Assembly: GCA_003508835.1 (NCBI GenBank)
Contig: PUFA01000181.1
Coordinates: forward strand, 1,364,001 to 1,428,000
Length of the DNA: 64,000 bases
Source of the DNA: Eonycteris spelaea
Taxonomy: Eukaryota > Chordata > Mammalia > Chiroptera > Pteropodidae
Reading direction: 5' to 3'
The translations under genes were made by a program, and so were the position numbers. Positions 47,330-59,613 of this stretch are shown piece by piece (within the stretch, counting starts at the first letter, position 1; the number at the start of each line of letters is the position of its first letter). The notes below the pieces were generated by a model. That model saw only the letters and a list, made by a program, of their open reading frames with translations. It did not search any database and was not told where the DNA came from.

Positions 47330-48292
47330 TTCATTCATTTATTTAACAGTTTATTGAACAGCAACTGTGCTAGGCACTTGAAATACAAAAATGAATGACG
47401 TTGGTCCCTGACCTCAAGAAGCTTTAATCCGGTGGCGGGTGGGGGGGCGGAGGAATTAATCGCTATTTTTTTTACGTTAATGCAAAAAAAAATATTTAGC
47501 AAGCACTTACTATGGGCTAGGCACTGTATTAGATATAGAAATACAGAAGAAAGCCAGACAGACAAGGTTCCCGTCCTTCTGGTGCTTATGTTCCAGTGGG
47601 AGAGACAGATAATAAACAAATATATGCAAATAATTTCAGTAGTGGTATAAAAAATAAAACAGCATGACATGGTAGGGATTGGCCAGAGATAGTGGTGGTA
47701 TCAAAAGCCCCTCTTAGGAGGTAACTATTGTGCTGAGACTGAATAGCAATAAAGATCTGGCCGTATAAGTATCAGTGGGATAAAATTGCAAGAAGGTAAA
47801 GCAAGTGCAAGGGCCCAAGGATGGGAACAAGCGAAGCTTAAAGAGGTCATAAAGAACCCAACTTGTTTAGAGCACTGGGATCTGCCACCCACAGTAATAG
47901 CACCATCCTTGGACTCATTCTCCTCAGGCTTCCTTCTTCAGGTCCAATGGAAAAACATCTGGCTTTTTTTCACTTCCTCCAAAAAGTGAAGACCATGTTT
48001 CCCAAAAGCTTTCAGCAGATTTCCCTCTGAACTTTAATGTCCAAATGAGGTCATGTGCCTTTTCTTAAACCAATCAATGTCAAGGATAATGGAATTACCC
48101 TTATATCAGCCAGGCCTATCCCTGCTACAGTAGTCAAGTCTCCAAATTGCATTTCTTCTCCCGAGTGTGGGTGGTGAGAGTTGTGGGATGGATGTTGGAA
48201 GTCAACCACAATGTTCACTATACCATGGTAAGGAGTTTAGATTTTATTCTAGGGTCAGTGAGAAAGAATTAAGGGACATGATCTGATATGTT
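47330..48292 (+). repeat. L2-like repeat, sense, left half of a split copy
   Basis: gcaagcacttactatgggct, aaggttcccgtccttctggtg, gcaagtgcaagggcccaagg, then ccatggtaaggagtttagat and gggacatgatctgatatg. The consensus should continue into 'atcactctggctgc', which reappears only at about 49366, after an L1. Confidence 0.6.
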
Positions 48293-49362
48293 TTTAAGGA
48301 TACACCAAAAATATTTGCAGCACATTTAATTAGAAAAATTAACAAAAAATAAATAATTCCTAAATATAAAAAGAAAAGGACAAACAACCCAACAGAAATA
48401 GGCATTTCACAAAAAAAGGAAGCATGACTGGCAAATAAATAGTAATGACAGAAATGCAAAATAAAATTGTAAGATGTCACTTTATGGTTAGATAGGCAAA
48501 AGTTTTAAAGGCAGATATTAAAAAGTACTATTAATAATTCTTAAATACTGTTTGTGGGAGTATAAATTAATACCATTTTGGAAAACATTTGTCAATGTTC
48601 TGTAAAACTGAAGATGTACATACTCTTTAAGCCAGTAACTTTACTCCTGGTATATATTCTAAATATAAATAGCCACTTGTAGCCATTTATATTTAAATTA
48701 ATTGAAATGAAATAAAATTAAAAATTTACTGTCTCAATTGTAGTGGTCACATTCGAAGTACCCAATAACTACGTGTAGCTACCGTATTGAACATCATAGA
48801 TATAGAACATTTTCATCATTAGTCTGTTCTGTTGGGCAGCCTTGCCCTAGAGAAATCCTTGCATACGTGCACTAGAAGTCATAGTCAAGAATGTTTATGT
48901 TAGCATTGTTGGTGATTGTGTAGAACCTGGAAAAAATCCCATAGTTTATCAACAGGAATTTGCATGAATTGTGACATATTCATGTAATGCAATACTACAA
49001 AGAAGTGAAAATCGACCTGGCTGAATTTCAGAAATGTAATGTTGAGTGCACAAAGCAAATTGCAAAGGAAATGGCACGCAGCCATTTTTTTAAAGTTCAA
49101 AAACAAGCAAAATTGAACAATGTATTTTTTGGAGATACATACATGCATGGTAAAAAAATATTTTTAAGGGAAATTAAACATCAAATTCAAGATAGCATTC
49201 ATCTTTGGAGAAGAGACACAGTCAGCTTCAAAGGTATTGAGGTATTGACAATATTTTATTTCTTAAACAGTGGCAAGGAACATGGGTGTTTATTTTATTC
49301 ACTATACCTAATTTTATACACTATATTTCTGTATCTATGAATTTTGTTGTTGTTGTTTTTTT
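48293..49362 (+). mobile_element. Old L1 fragment inserted into the L2-like copy
   Basis: agaaatgcaaaataaaattg, the gtttgtgggagtataaatta and attttggaaaacatttgtca stretch, gccagtaactttactcctgg and atgcaatactacaaagaagtg follow the L1 3' order. It lies exactly where the L2-like sequence is interrupted. An intermediate segment (48680-48830) is unclear. Confidence 0.6.
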
Positions 49363-49900
49363 AATCATTCTGGCTGCAGTGTAAATGATGAACTAAAGAG
49401 AGATAGGAACATAAGCAGGAGACTTTTAGGAGACTATATTTTGTCCAGGCAAAGGGTAAATGGTGACCTGGATCAAGGAGGCTGTAGTGGAGATGAAAAG
49501 AGGTGGATGCATATGGCATATATTTTGGAAGTGAATCATCTTAATCTTAATCATAACCCTAAATATCATGCTTTGGTAGAGGTTTGCTCAGCACAATGTG
49601 GAACATGGAAGAGGGGTTATCTAAATCAGACTGAGGGGTCTAAGGAGAGCTTCTTGGAAAAGATGACAAATATTTGAGTTTGAGACAATTAAGAGCTGTT
49701 AAATGACAGTGACCAAGGACAGGCATTCTAGTTGGAGGTAATAAATAGTTCATGCAAAGGTCTTAAGACAGCAAGTCTTTGGGAACTGAAGGCATTAAGC
49801 ATAGCTGCACTAAAGGGAGAGAGGGCAGGGGCCAAACATGGAGGGCCAACTGGGCTCACTGAGGGGTTGTGGCCTTATTCTAAAATATGCAGGGAAACTG
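49363..49900 (+). repeat. L2-like repeat, sense, right half of the split copy
   Basis: Resumes with atcattctggctgcagtgta, then agcaggagacttttaggaga, ggctgtagtggagatgaaaag and gcatatattttggaagtgaa. The segment from 49640 (gagcttcttggaaaagatga ... catggagggccaactgggct) may be a further copy. Confidence 0.55.
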
Positions 49901-50428
49901 CCTCCATTTTTCTTTAGTTTTTCCAGGGAGAAAGGAAGATCCCTGTGAACTACAAAATTAGATACTGATACAATGCTGTATGAGACTCTGGCCACAAGGA
50001 AGTCCCAGTTGGACTGTTCTAAAAAGTCTTCTCTTTGTACTAATCATTTTAATAAAATGATCACCGAAACCTAAATTTTGTGGAACTATAGAAAGATCAA
50101 AATAAAGATAAAAGGAAAAGACAGGCAAATGGAAGAGAAAATGATAGAGGTAAAAAAGGAGAAATTGGATCTGAGAGGAAATAATAATTAAACACCATTG
50201 GAGACCAAAGTTCCTTGTTTTCTTTCAGGATTGCCGTTACTGGCTTTGCTTAAACTGCTACAAACAAATCCATAGCTTTTTAAAAGAATTCTTTTGTTGA
50301 TGAGCTACTGATCTTTAGTATCTGAAGCAAATATTTAAATATAATAATTACAGCATTCTCGTCCTCTTTTCAGAGACTTTTCTTGAAATGAAGCATAAAA
50401 ATCTCAGAAATAAGGTTAACATGCAGGA

Positions 50429-51033
50429 TCAGAAAAATAAAATACTTAGGAATAAATTTAACCAAGTAGGTAAAAGACCTGTACTTGGAAAATTATAAGA
50501 CATTGGAGAAAGAAATTGAAGAAGATACAAATAAAACACCAATGGGATTTTCCAAAGAACTAGAACAAATAATCCTAAAATTTATATGGAACCACAAAAG
50601 ACAGTAAATAGCCATAGCAATCTTGAGAAAGAACAAAGTTGGAGGTATCATGCTACCTGATATCAAACTATACTACATGGCTATAATAATCAAAATAGCA
50701 TGGTACTAGCATAAAAATAGACTCGTGGATACAGAGAACTGATGATTGCTAGATGGGACGGGATTTGGGGGTGGGGGGGACAGGGTGAAAAAACTGAAGG
50801 GATGAAGAAGTACAAATTCATAGTTACAAAATAGTCACAGGAATGTATAGTAAAGCTTAGGGAATATAGTTAACAACATTGTGTGCCAGGTGGGTACTAG
50901 AGTAGTCAGAGGAATCACTTTGTAAATTATATAAATGTCTAACCACTATGCTGTATACCTGAAACCAATATAAAATAATATTGAATGTCAACTGTAACTG
51001 AAGAAAATAAACATTTTATCTTTATAAAATGAA
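50429..51033 (+). mobile_element. Young L1, 5'-truncated and internally deleted, with target-site duplications
   Basis: 14-bp duplications GTTAACATGCAGGA lie at 50415-50428 and 51034-51047. The left part is sense ORF2 (ataaaatacttaggaataaa ... caaaatagcatggtactagc). At about 50722 it jumps directly to the 3'UTR (actcgtggatacagagaact ... atgtctaaccactatgctgt), omitting the rest of ORF2. It ends in an A/T-rich tail. Confidence 0.9.
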
Positions 51034-51071
51034 GTTAACATGCAGGAGTTGGTGACTCAAATCCACATTTT

Positions 51072-51346
51072 TCTTTCTTTTTATTTTTTTTTTTACTCCC
51101 TCTTTAATTCCCCTCCCCCACTTCTACCCCTGACCTATGGATGTTGCCATTTCCCCATAAGAACTGGAGTTTTGAAGGCTGACGTATCCTCCCACATGCT
51201 CACGGCATGCACCTGGGGCCTAGTGTCCCCAGTGTGGGGAGAGGCCTGGCACACCTGGGGCATGGTGTGTGGCTCCACCTGGGGCGCTAAACCAGGACCT
51301 TCTGCGTGTAAAGCAGATATGCTAACCACTACACTGTGGAGCCACT
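51072..51346 (-). mobile_element. tRNA-Val(TAC)-derived SINE, minus orientation
   Basis: 16-bp target-site duplications CTCAAATCCACATTTT flank it (51056-51071 and 51347-51362). On the minus strand the head reads cacagtgtagtggttagcat followed by ctgctttacacgcagaaggt, matching tRNA-Val with anticodon TAC. The B-box region is degenerate. A non-tRNA body of about 190 bp follows, ending in a T-rich plus-strand run (the A tail). It lies 8 bp from the preceding L1's duplication. Confidence 0.92.
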
Positions 51347-51664
51347 CTCAAATCCACATTTTCCAATACGTACCCTTTGTAATATTTTCTCATCAGATTT
51401 CCAATTTTGTATCTCAACTTATTTTTCTGTCATTTAATGATTTTTTTGATCTTGTTCTGAGAAGAATGATTCATTAGATAGAAGTAAAACTGAACGCATT
51501 TACAGGATAATTGAAAACCCAAAAAAAGATATCATGCTTTTCGTCCTGAAAGTAGATAAAAGAATTGGTCTCTCTTTTTAGAACTGGAAAAAGAATAATT
51601 TGTTCCTTAAAAACTTTCAATTAGAAAATCTGATTTCTTATGTTAAATAAGAAAGACAGCATGT

Positions 51665-51780
51665 AATTTAGAAAAGAGGCCAAGGTTTGAAGGCTATTAG
51701 ACCTGGTTTTATGTCCTAACTACTATTTATAGACATATACAATCATCTAATGAGTTTCAGTCTCCTCTTCTGAAAAGTTG
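51665..51780 (+). repeat. MIR, sense fragment
   Basis: ctattagacctggttttatg, then atgagtttcagtctcctctt and ctgaaaagttgggtac. Confidence 0.55.
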
Positions 51781-51784
51781 GGTA

Positions 51785-52025
51785 CTAGCTATAATAGCTA
51801 AAATTTATTGAGTGCTTACTATGCCGTAAATCTTACAATGTACAAATCTTAACTCATTTTTTCCTCACAATAACCCTATGCCAGGAGGTAGATTCTATTA
51901 CTATCTCCTTTTTACTGATGAGGAAATGCGGGAACAGAAAAGTTAGGAAACTTACACATTATTACACAGATAGTAAAGGGGTAGAGTTAGGACAAATATC
52001 CAGGTATCTGATACCAATGACTAAG
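51785..52025 (-). repeat. MIR, antisense, near complete
   Basis: atttattgagtgcttactatg, ttcctcacaataaccctatg, ctgatgaggaaatgcgggaa, then attacacagatagtaaaggg. Confidence 0.8.
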
Positions 52026-52470
52026 AATTTAAACTATCTAAGCCCAAGAATCAAATGATATAATGCAAGTGAAAGCATTTTGAAATTCAAGTGCTTTAGG
52101 TATGCCAGTCAACAATAAACCTGCAGATTTATAAATTGCTGAGTGGTGTTCTATGTTATTTTTAAACTTGCAACAAAGCAATCATTTATAGATGATATTC
52201 CTTTGGTAGATGATTTAGGTTATGAACACTTTTACTCTAGGTTTTGACAAATGGAACATAATCAGAAGAGCTTTTCTTAGGCACATGCATATGCAGCTGT
52301 TAAGTCTCACATTTGGCCCATTTTAATTTGTTTGACATAGGTAGACATAATGATGACCTCAATGTGACAAACAAGGATCAATGATAGAAGCCTTAATTAG
52401 ATGATTAATAGCATTGTGGAATCATAAAATGAATTATGTCTACATTTAGAGTGATCAAAAGATACTGTAG

Positions 52471-52699
52471 GAGGTAGTTCCATAGTGTAATAATTAGCAT
52501 GTCTGTGTTACACACAGAAGGTCCTGGGTTCGTGCCCAGGTGGAGCCACGAACCGTACCCCAGGTGCGCCAGGCTCTGTGTGCACTGCGAGCATGTGGGG
52601 GGAGACATCCCACCTTCAGAGATCCAGTTCTTAAAAAAAAAAAGGAGACAACAACATTCATAGGTCAGGGGTAGAAGTCAGGGGAATTAAAGAGGGGGG
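52471..52699 (+). mobile_element. Second tRNA-Val-type SINE, plus orientation, older
   Basis: The head ggtagttccatagtgtaata and gtgttacacacagaaggtcc with gggttcgtgccc retains A- and B-box-like text. The 3' body (cataggtcaggggtagaagt, aattaaagagg) is the same as in the copy at 51072-51346. Imperfect duplications, aagatactgtag (ending 52470) and aagatattgtatag (from 52700), flank it. An internal A run is at 52632-52643. Confidence 0.85.
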
Positions 52700-53974
52700 A
52701 AGATATTGTATAGAAATCTTCAGCAGATATATGAACCTGTTAATAACTTATTAAATATTTTCTTAAAAACAAATATGATCCACATCTCAAATTGGAGCAA
52801 AGTCCTTTAGATGATTTCCAAGTAATCCAAGTTTATTATTAAACATTTTTATGAGTGCCATAACTATAACATGCAGGAATTCAAGGCTATGATTATTTAG
52901 CAACAACAAAGTTTATATCCTTTTTGGTGGAATGTTTTAAATGATGCTCTTGAGCCTCCTGTAAAACCTACAAATGACAGCTGGAGTGAAAAATGACCTG
53001 TTTTGAGCTGAGAATCTGTTGCAGAAGTAACATACAGTTTGCAAAATGACACACAAGAAGTTAGTAAGTCCTCCTAAGAGTTGATTCATTATTTTTTAAT
53101 TTATTTTACTATCAATCATATAATATGAGGGCTTACAGGATCTCAGAGATTATTTTCTCGCCTTGTCCCTCAGTTTAGAGTCTCTGAAAGATTATGTGAT
53201 ATCCTTGTGGTGAGCAGATCATTAGTGGCCAAGCCAGGATGAGAGGTGAGTTTTTCAAAGCAACTGTTTATGCATCTGGTAGCTCCGTGTACATCTGGTA
53301 GCTAAAACTTTTCTATGAGCAACACTGAATATATACAACAGAGTTGCATTATAAACTACATGACTCCAACTACTCCCTTCAGCACTGATCATGTTCAATG
53401 ATACAAGTGGGTTGTGGCTTACTCAAGGATTAAGTTCCAGAGTCAGGAAAAAATTGATTGACATAAAAATTATCCTTGGAAATTTCTAGGGAAAGTATCA
53501 CTTTCAACACCTCCTCTTAATAAGCACAGCAGAGCAGGTTTTTATTCTAGTATGGCATAGAATGAACTAGTTCTGGTGAGAATCAACTGAAGTAGTTGAC
53601 TTGTGTTTAGGGGCCGTGCTGTAAAAAAAATGCAAATTCTTGAACACTAGACTCATCCTTAGTACATGAGATGCTCACAACTTTAAAATCCATGAGAGAA
53701 TTAGGACTGGTCACGGGAACTGATTTTCCTCGTCTGTGCTTATTACAGGGCACATATTCTTTGATTTGAATGGCAAGCCTCATAGCAGGCACTTTTAAGT
53801 TGCTCTTCTTGTTTCTCTCACTGTCTCCCACCCACCTTTTCTTAAAACCCATTCTCCCCTTCCTCTCTCTCTCTGTGTTTACTTTCTATTTTAATTCAGA
53901 TGTTAAATGTGTCACTAATATGGGTTAAATGAGACAATATATGTTTTTTTCCTGTACTATATGTTAGTTCTTAG

Positions 53975-54240
53975 TGTAAGAGGTAATTTTGCCTACTGGT
54001 TAGGGACCCAGGAACCATACTGCCTTGATCTAAATCCTGATCCAGCCACTGAGAAGCTGTGATCCAGGACACATGGCCTAATTCTCTGTGAGTTTCTCTT
54101 CCCTGTAAAATAGATATAATAAAAATAGGAACTTTGTTATGTAATTGTTATGAGGATTAAGTGAGTTACAATATATTTAAAGTGCTTAGGATGGCACAAG
54201 ATTAAGTGCTTATAGGAGTGTAACTATTGTTATGTGATGT
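53975..54240 (+). repeat. MIR, sense, near complete
   Basis: actggttagggacccaggaac, atcctgatccagccactgag, ccctgtaaaatagatataat and gttatgaggattaagtgagt are in MIR order. Confidence 0.85.
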
Positions 54241-54439
54241 CACTATATTTTAGGTTACTCAGAGAACTAAATTTTGACAATTCCTAACAATTGTGTGTGC
54301 TAATTTAATTTCTCTTCTCCTGTTTCCATTCTTCCTGGCATATAGTGATCACTCATAAGGCAAAAGGGCTGAAGGATTGTCCTGTACAAAACTGAGAGCA
54401 ATTGTAGTACCTGCTTAGAGGCAAAAGGCAGGAGGATAA

Positions 54440-54600
54440 GAGGAGTGACCCTTCTTACTAGCTGTGTGAGCTTGGACTTCAATATCTATAGTTGTGAATC
54501 ATAAATAATGACAGCACTACCTATCTCACAATATGTTTGTGAGGATCAAACAAGATATGTGCAAAAATGTTTTATAAACTATACGATAAGATGGGAATGT
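54440..54600 (+). repeat. MIR, sense fragment
   Basis: cttactagctgtgtgagctt, then ctacctatctcacaatatgt and gaggatcaaacaagatatgtg. Confidence 0.75.
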
Positions 54601-55249
54601 AAAAGATTTTTCTTAATAACTTTAATTTAAACAGAGGCTGATACTATTGTTGCTTTGAAGAGCATCCAAAGAAATAAAGACAAATAATTCATGAGTTTCT
54701 ACAGCAACACTTTAGGAATCTATTGACAGGAACATCAGATCCCTAATTTTTTTCTTAATATATACACAAATTCTCTGAGAACTCAGGTTTTTGGGAACTC
54801 TCAGTAGTATCCTCCAGGTTTTCTAGTATTACGTAAGTAAAAACTATCCAAATGTAAGTTGTTTGCTATACAACAACCTGGATATTGCAGAGATAGACTT
54901 CTGAGAAAAGATTACCTCAGTGTTAAAGAATCTGTAATTAATGTATAGATTTTGTTTTCTATAGCCACTGGCATGAGATTAAGTATAATTTGGATTTTTT
55001 AAAATAAAATAGGACAAATTAATTAATTTTTTTCTGGCTTGCACTACTGCTTGTTCTGTTTTTTAAAGACATGTTGTCAATAGATATGTCTATTCAAAAG
55101 AAAAACATTATTTTATTGCAGGTTATTCAGCATTTTATATGACTTGGGGTCTCTGATGGGAGGGATCAGGGTTATTATGAACTTGCCCCTGAAATTAAGC
55201 ATTCTTTCATCAAACTAGATGAAACTTTCTCCTGAATTCTTATCATAAT

Positions 55250-55620
55250 AAAAATACCTGCATTAGTCAGGGTAGGTTAAGTTATGCTGCAGTAACAAAT
55301 TAACCCTAAAATTTAGTGGCTTAACACATGGGTCTATTTCACTTACATGTGAGAAGGTAGCTTTGTTTCACATAGTAATTCAGAATATGAGGCTGACAGG
55401 CTCTAGTATCTCTCTCCACAGTTGCCATGTTAGGAAGAAAGCATCTAAAGAACATGCACCCATTTTGCTTCACTCTGCCCAGAAGTGACACCATTAATTC
55501 TATTCATAGCCCCTTGACTAGAACTAGTCACATAGACTAGCTAATGGCAAGGGGACAGGAAAATGTGAAGAGCACAAGGATAGTCAGTGAATGATAAATA
55601 TCTCTGCTATAACCCCCAAA
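55250..55620 (+). repeat. Old dispersed mammalian repeat, family uncertain
   Basis: gcattagtcagggtaggtta, atgctgcagtaacaaattaa, aatttagtggcttaacacat and actagaactagtcacatag occur in this order at many mammalian loci as I remember. I cannot name the family safely. Confidence 0.5.
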
Positions 55621-55689
55621 CCCCTAAAGCAGTAAAATGCACTCAATCACATTCCAGTACTTTTATCTCCACCTCTTCTCCCAAGACAG

Positions 55690-55910
55690 TGCAATGTAGA
55701 AGAAGGAGTACAAACTGTGGGGTAAGACTACCCTGAGTTTGAATTCCAGCTGCTGTACCTCATACTAGTTGTGTGACTTTGAGCAAATTATTTTGTTTCT
55801 TTAAGCCTCAATTTCATCATCTGTAAAATGGAATTCCAACGCCTACCTTTTAGGGTTGTTGCACCAACAAGAAATGATCTATGCAAACCCTTTGGTGATT
55901 ATTATCATTG
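55690..55910 (+). repeat. MIR, sense, near complete
   Basis: gagtttgaattccagctgct, ctagttgtgtgactttgagc, cctcaatttcatcatctgta and aaatggaattccaacgccta are in MIR order. Confidence 0.9.
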
Positions 55911-56159
55911 AAGGACAAGAAAATATTTAGAGCAGCAATTCTCAGCTCCAATTCTGCAACACTTCACTCAAATTATCTTGAGGAGTGTTGTAACATTTTC
56001 AAAATACTCTTTAGCTAAGACTATTTTAAATTTCCTTTACTTACTAAAATAAATTCTCTACAGATCACTAGAAATAGGATTGCTACTGACATCACTCTTG
56101 GCAAATTATGAGAGAGATGAAGTTTGTCATTATTATTTAACCTTTGCTCCTTCTATGGT

Positions 56160-56345
56160 AGCTTCTGCCATACTCCAGTCCCAGGCTTCGGATTAGCTTG
56201 GTATGATTCCCAGTTTAGTCACTCTCGGTAAATTAGTTAAGCATTCTGAGCCTGTGTCCTCATCATCAGAGTTGGGATAATCGTGATTACTTCATAGGGT
56301 TGTTTACAGAATCAAATTGCAGATAAAGTCCTCAGCACAATATAA
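56160..56345 (+). repeat. MIR, sense
   Basis: ccagtttagtcactctcggt, gagcctgtgtcctcatcatc and atagggttgtttacagaatc. Confidence 0.7.
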
Positions 56346-56349
56346 CAGT

Positions 56350-57650
56350 CTTCTAACTTAGTTCCTTATGATCATACCTGAGTTTGGGGGGAGAGGAGGC
56401 TATTAAGTGAAAAATATTAGAGCTGTGACACAAAAATCTTCATGAGACAGTGAAAGCCCAAGTCAACACTGGGTTGTAAACTTACCTAACAGAGAATGGC
56501 ATATATTAGGGTAAGAGGATTCATCTACCCCTAGACATATAGAATTAAAAAAAAAATTAACTAAGAAAATTACACATAAAATTCAGATTTCTGACTTCTT
56601 TAAAAAATCAGATCTGTCCCCAGCAATAACTGTTGTGCTCTCTATTTGCCATAGTACTCTTTATTCCCTATTGTTTTACATCTAGCTGGCTTTACTCAGT
56701 GATCTGCTTGACTATTGTAAAAATTTGAGTTTATGACCCCCTGGACAATAGGTTTAGGAAAGTGATCATGATGATGGTGATGACAGGGGTGAAGTTGGTG
56801 AGGGAATTTGTAAGCCTTTTTCAGTGATCCAAAAAGTCTATTGTCAATGATTATATTGTTAACCTCTAAAAGACTGCACAGGTTAACTAAAGTACTAGAT
56901 TTCTTTGCTTTTAGGTAGATTTACATGAATTGGATAATTGTGTTGTCAGGAAAACACATTATTGATAAATATTTTAAAAATTGGGAAAATAGAGTACTAA
57001 TATTTAATAAATAAAGTTTGCTTGATAAACTAGTTTTTTCAAAAAATGGGGCCCAAGGAGGAGAAAAATCATATAAAATATGTCCTTATTGGTAAAAAGG
57101 TTGAAAAGGGAGCAACTGCCTTTGTCTGTCTCTTTTCCACTGGTATTTATAGTCCTAAGAGTCAAAACCAGAAGAATAAATGTTAGAATCTCATAGTAGG
57201 TATAAAAGACATTTTCAGAAAAGCTATAGGGGCTTCTTTGAATTTCATGTCCTTCTAAGTCAGCCTCTAGTCTAACTTCTAATTCTAAACAATAGACATA
57301 GTTTTTAATACAAGCTCTATTTGTTCAAAACTGTTAAGACAAAATGAAATACAATGATCATTTATGATATTGCTGTGCTCTGTTAAAACTAGTTAATATT
57401 CCTTGTCTGTGCTAATGTACAAGTTCACCATATTTTATATGGGTGAAGAAACTCTTCACTAATGACCTGTAATTCTCAAGGATGTTATATATCCTAGAAC
57501 AAAGCTGATTCATAATTCTAGATGGGGCAAAGGTACTACATTTTACCTCTTTCATGCCACTTCCGTCCAATGTATAACTAAACTATGTGGAAATCTGTTG
57601 AGAATTTTCAAGTAACATGAAAATTAATCCTAATCCTCCTCCTAATTCCA
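56350..57650. other. Intergenic DNA, nothing assigned
   Basis: AT-rich with no gene, RNA or clear repeat that I can name. Confidence 0.4.
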
Positions 57651-57654
57651 CCTT

Positions 57655-57760
57655 CTGATTTTCCAAAGGCCCAAAAGAGGAAAAAAGACTTGCTCAAGGA
57701 AACACAGCCAGAATTGGAACTCAGGTTTTTTGATCCCAAGTCCAATTAGATATGAGAGTT
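57655..57760 (-). repeat. MIR, antisense fragment
   Basis: cttgctcaaggaaacacagc, then cagaattggaactcaggttt. Confidence 0.6.
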
Positions 57761-58026
57761 TTTTCTCTCTCCTCTTCCACTTTAAACTATCCCAAACCAC
57801 CATTGCCTGAGATTTTCTTTCTTTATGGTCTCTATGCTTCTACGTAATTGTCTGAACTTTCATATTTTCACAGTCCTCCTACCTTGTCTTACGCCATTTT
57901 CATAGGCCTTCCAAATTCTACTTTGAGAAACCCTGAATGAGAGATATGATCTAAGTTTTCCCACAAAAACCTGCTAGGGCCTCCAAGAACACTGAGAAAT
58001 CTGTAAACTATAGTCTTTAAGGGTCT

Positions 58027-58090
58027 CAGCCTCTCTCTCCCTCCTTCTCCACGCCCCCCTCACCCCCTCCTTCTCTTCCTCTCTCTCTCA
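58027..58090. repeat. CT-rich low-complexity tract
   Basis: Runs of ctctctc, cccccct and cttcctctctct over about 65 bp. Confidence 0.85.
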
Positions 58091-59568
58091 CTGTGGAATT
58101 TTCAGCTACTGCAATATTAGACAAATTTTTTTTCTCTAGGATAGAGGAAGGAGCATAAACATTAAGGTGTTTCTAGCCAGGTCTGCTTTTCCCCCTAACC
58201 TGGGCCAGTTGTGTGGGGAAAATGAAGCAGAGACTCTTATGGGGGGAAAAATGAAGACAGAATGGAAGCAGAGAAAGTCAGCGATAAATTATAAAATACC
58301 TGCAAGGTATATGAGGGATATGAGAAGAGCACAGGCTGACTCATAATTGATCTAGCTAGATCTATACAGATAACTATGCAAAAAGAGGCAAGGGATACTT
58401 GTAAATAAACATGCTGACCAGCCGCTGTCCCCTACTGTTCTCATCTTCATCACTACATAAAGCTCACAAAGTTTGTGACTGTCAACCACGAAAAATAAGG
58501 ACATATGCTAAGTTTTTAATATTAAATTTCTTCCATTTAAGGGAGTATTTTACATTCTGAGATTATATCCCTCTTTTTTGTTTTTATCCTAAAACATTTC
58601 TTTTCTAAAACAACGGTGACGGTAGATATAATAGATATTTTTTACATGTTCCCTTAGTTACTTAAAAATTTATCACTCTGTGTTGCTCTCTCCCCAATAT
58701 TTTTTGTGTGTTGCACTGATTTGTTAATCTACTACCTAGAAAAATATATTCTAAATGGTAAATGATTACCTACCTTTTTGGAATGAATCTCAAATAACAT
58801 ACCCTTCGAGAAGACTTAATAAAATCTTTTCATTCTTAATAGCTTTCTCCCTAAAACTGTTCTGAAAGTATATTAAATTAGTCATAACAACTACTGTTAA
58901 GTACTTAATGAAACACTTCTTCATAATCTCTGACAATTTGACAGAAGTGAATTTAATAATAGCAATAAATACAGATGGGACTACATAAATCAAGGCGGTT
59001 CTGATACATAATTCTTGCTGTATTAGATGCCATTTCAGCGTCCTCATCTGAAATCAACCAAGAAATTAATTATAATGATCATCATAGCAATAAAAAAATT
59101 AAAAATAAAATTCATACTCCTGGAAAGAATGCCTGTGTTCTTTTTGCCCACTGCCCACTTCACATGTGCCAGAGCCAATAGAGCAAAGACAGCTCCAAAG
59201 AGAAGGCAAGATTTAGGTTGAGGAATGTGGCTTCTGACCTTGCTGTGAAGGAGAATGCAGCAGTAGCTTCCCTCAGGGTAGCTATATTTATATTATAGAG
59301 CAATAAAATGCAGTTGCACAAGCATTACCCCAAAATTGCTTAAAGAGAAAGTAGACTTGAGACCAAAGGTATTCTCAGTTCCAGAAAACCTTCCAACCTG
59401 TCTCACCTGTCTTCCTCTAAAGTGGAGGCAGATTCTCCTCCACTACTCCCTTCTCCTCTGAACCCCTTCACCTTCCAGCACCTCCCATCTCAGGAGGAAT
59501 TTGCCCGGGATGGGCCTTATGATGCACACCACTGCTACCCATCATTGGTCCCAGCCCAGAGTACTTAC

Positions 59569-59613
59569 TTACAAAGCGGTTTCTCTTTGAGGATCTTGAC
59601 CCTTTCTGCAGAG
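59569..59613 (-). CDS. TMIGD1: TMIGD1 terminal coding exon, cytoplasmic tail and stop
   Basis: Acceptor gcctttag| then CTC TGC AGA, reading LCRKGQDPQRETAL and TAA in phase 0 from the previous exon. Human reads LCMKDKDPHSETAL. Below 59569 the 3'UTR begins. I saw no canonical AATAAA on the minus strand in the next few hundred bases; a TATAAA variant at 59287-59292 and an ATTAAA near 58951 are the only candidates noticed. Confidence 0.92.
   Translation of the reverse strand, partial: LCRKGQDPQRETAL

Noticed and set aside
52482..52555. A functional tRNA-Val gene
   Set aside because: The stems do not pair fully and the sequence continues into a SINE body shared with another copy.
58790..59047. 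85-aa hydrophobic minus frame downstream of TMIGD1
   Set aside because: It lies in the probable TMIGD1 3' flank, resembles no known membrane protein, and AT-rich DNA readily gives Ile/Leu/Phe-rich frames.
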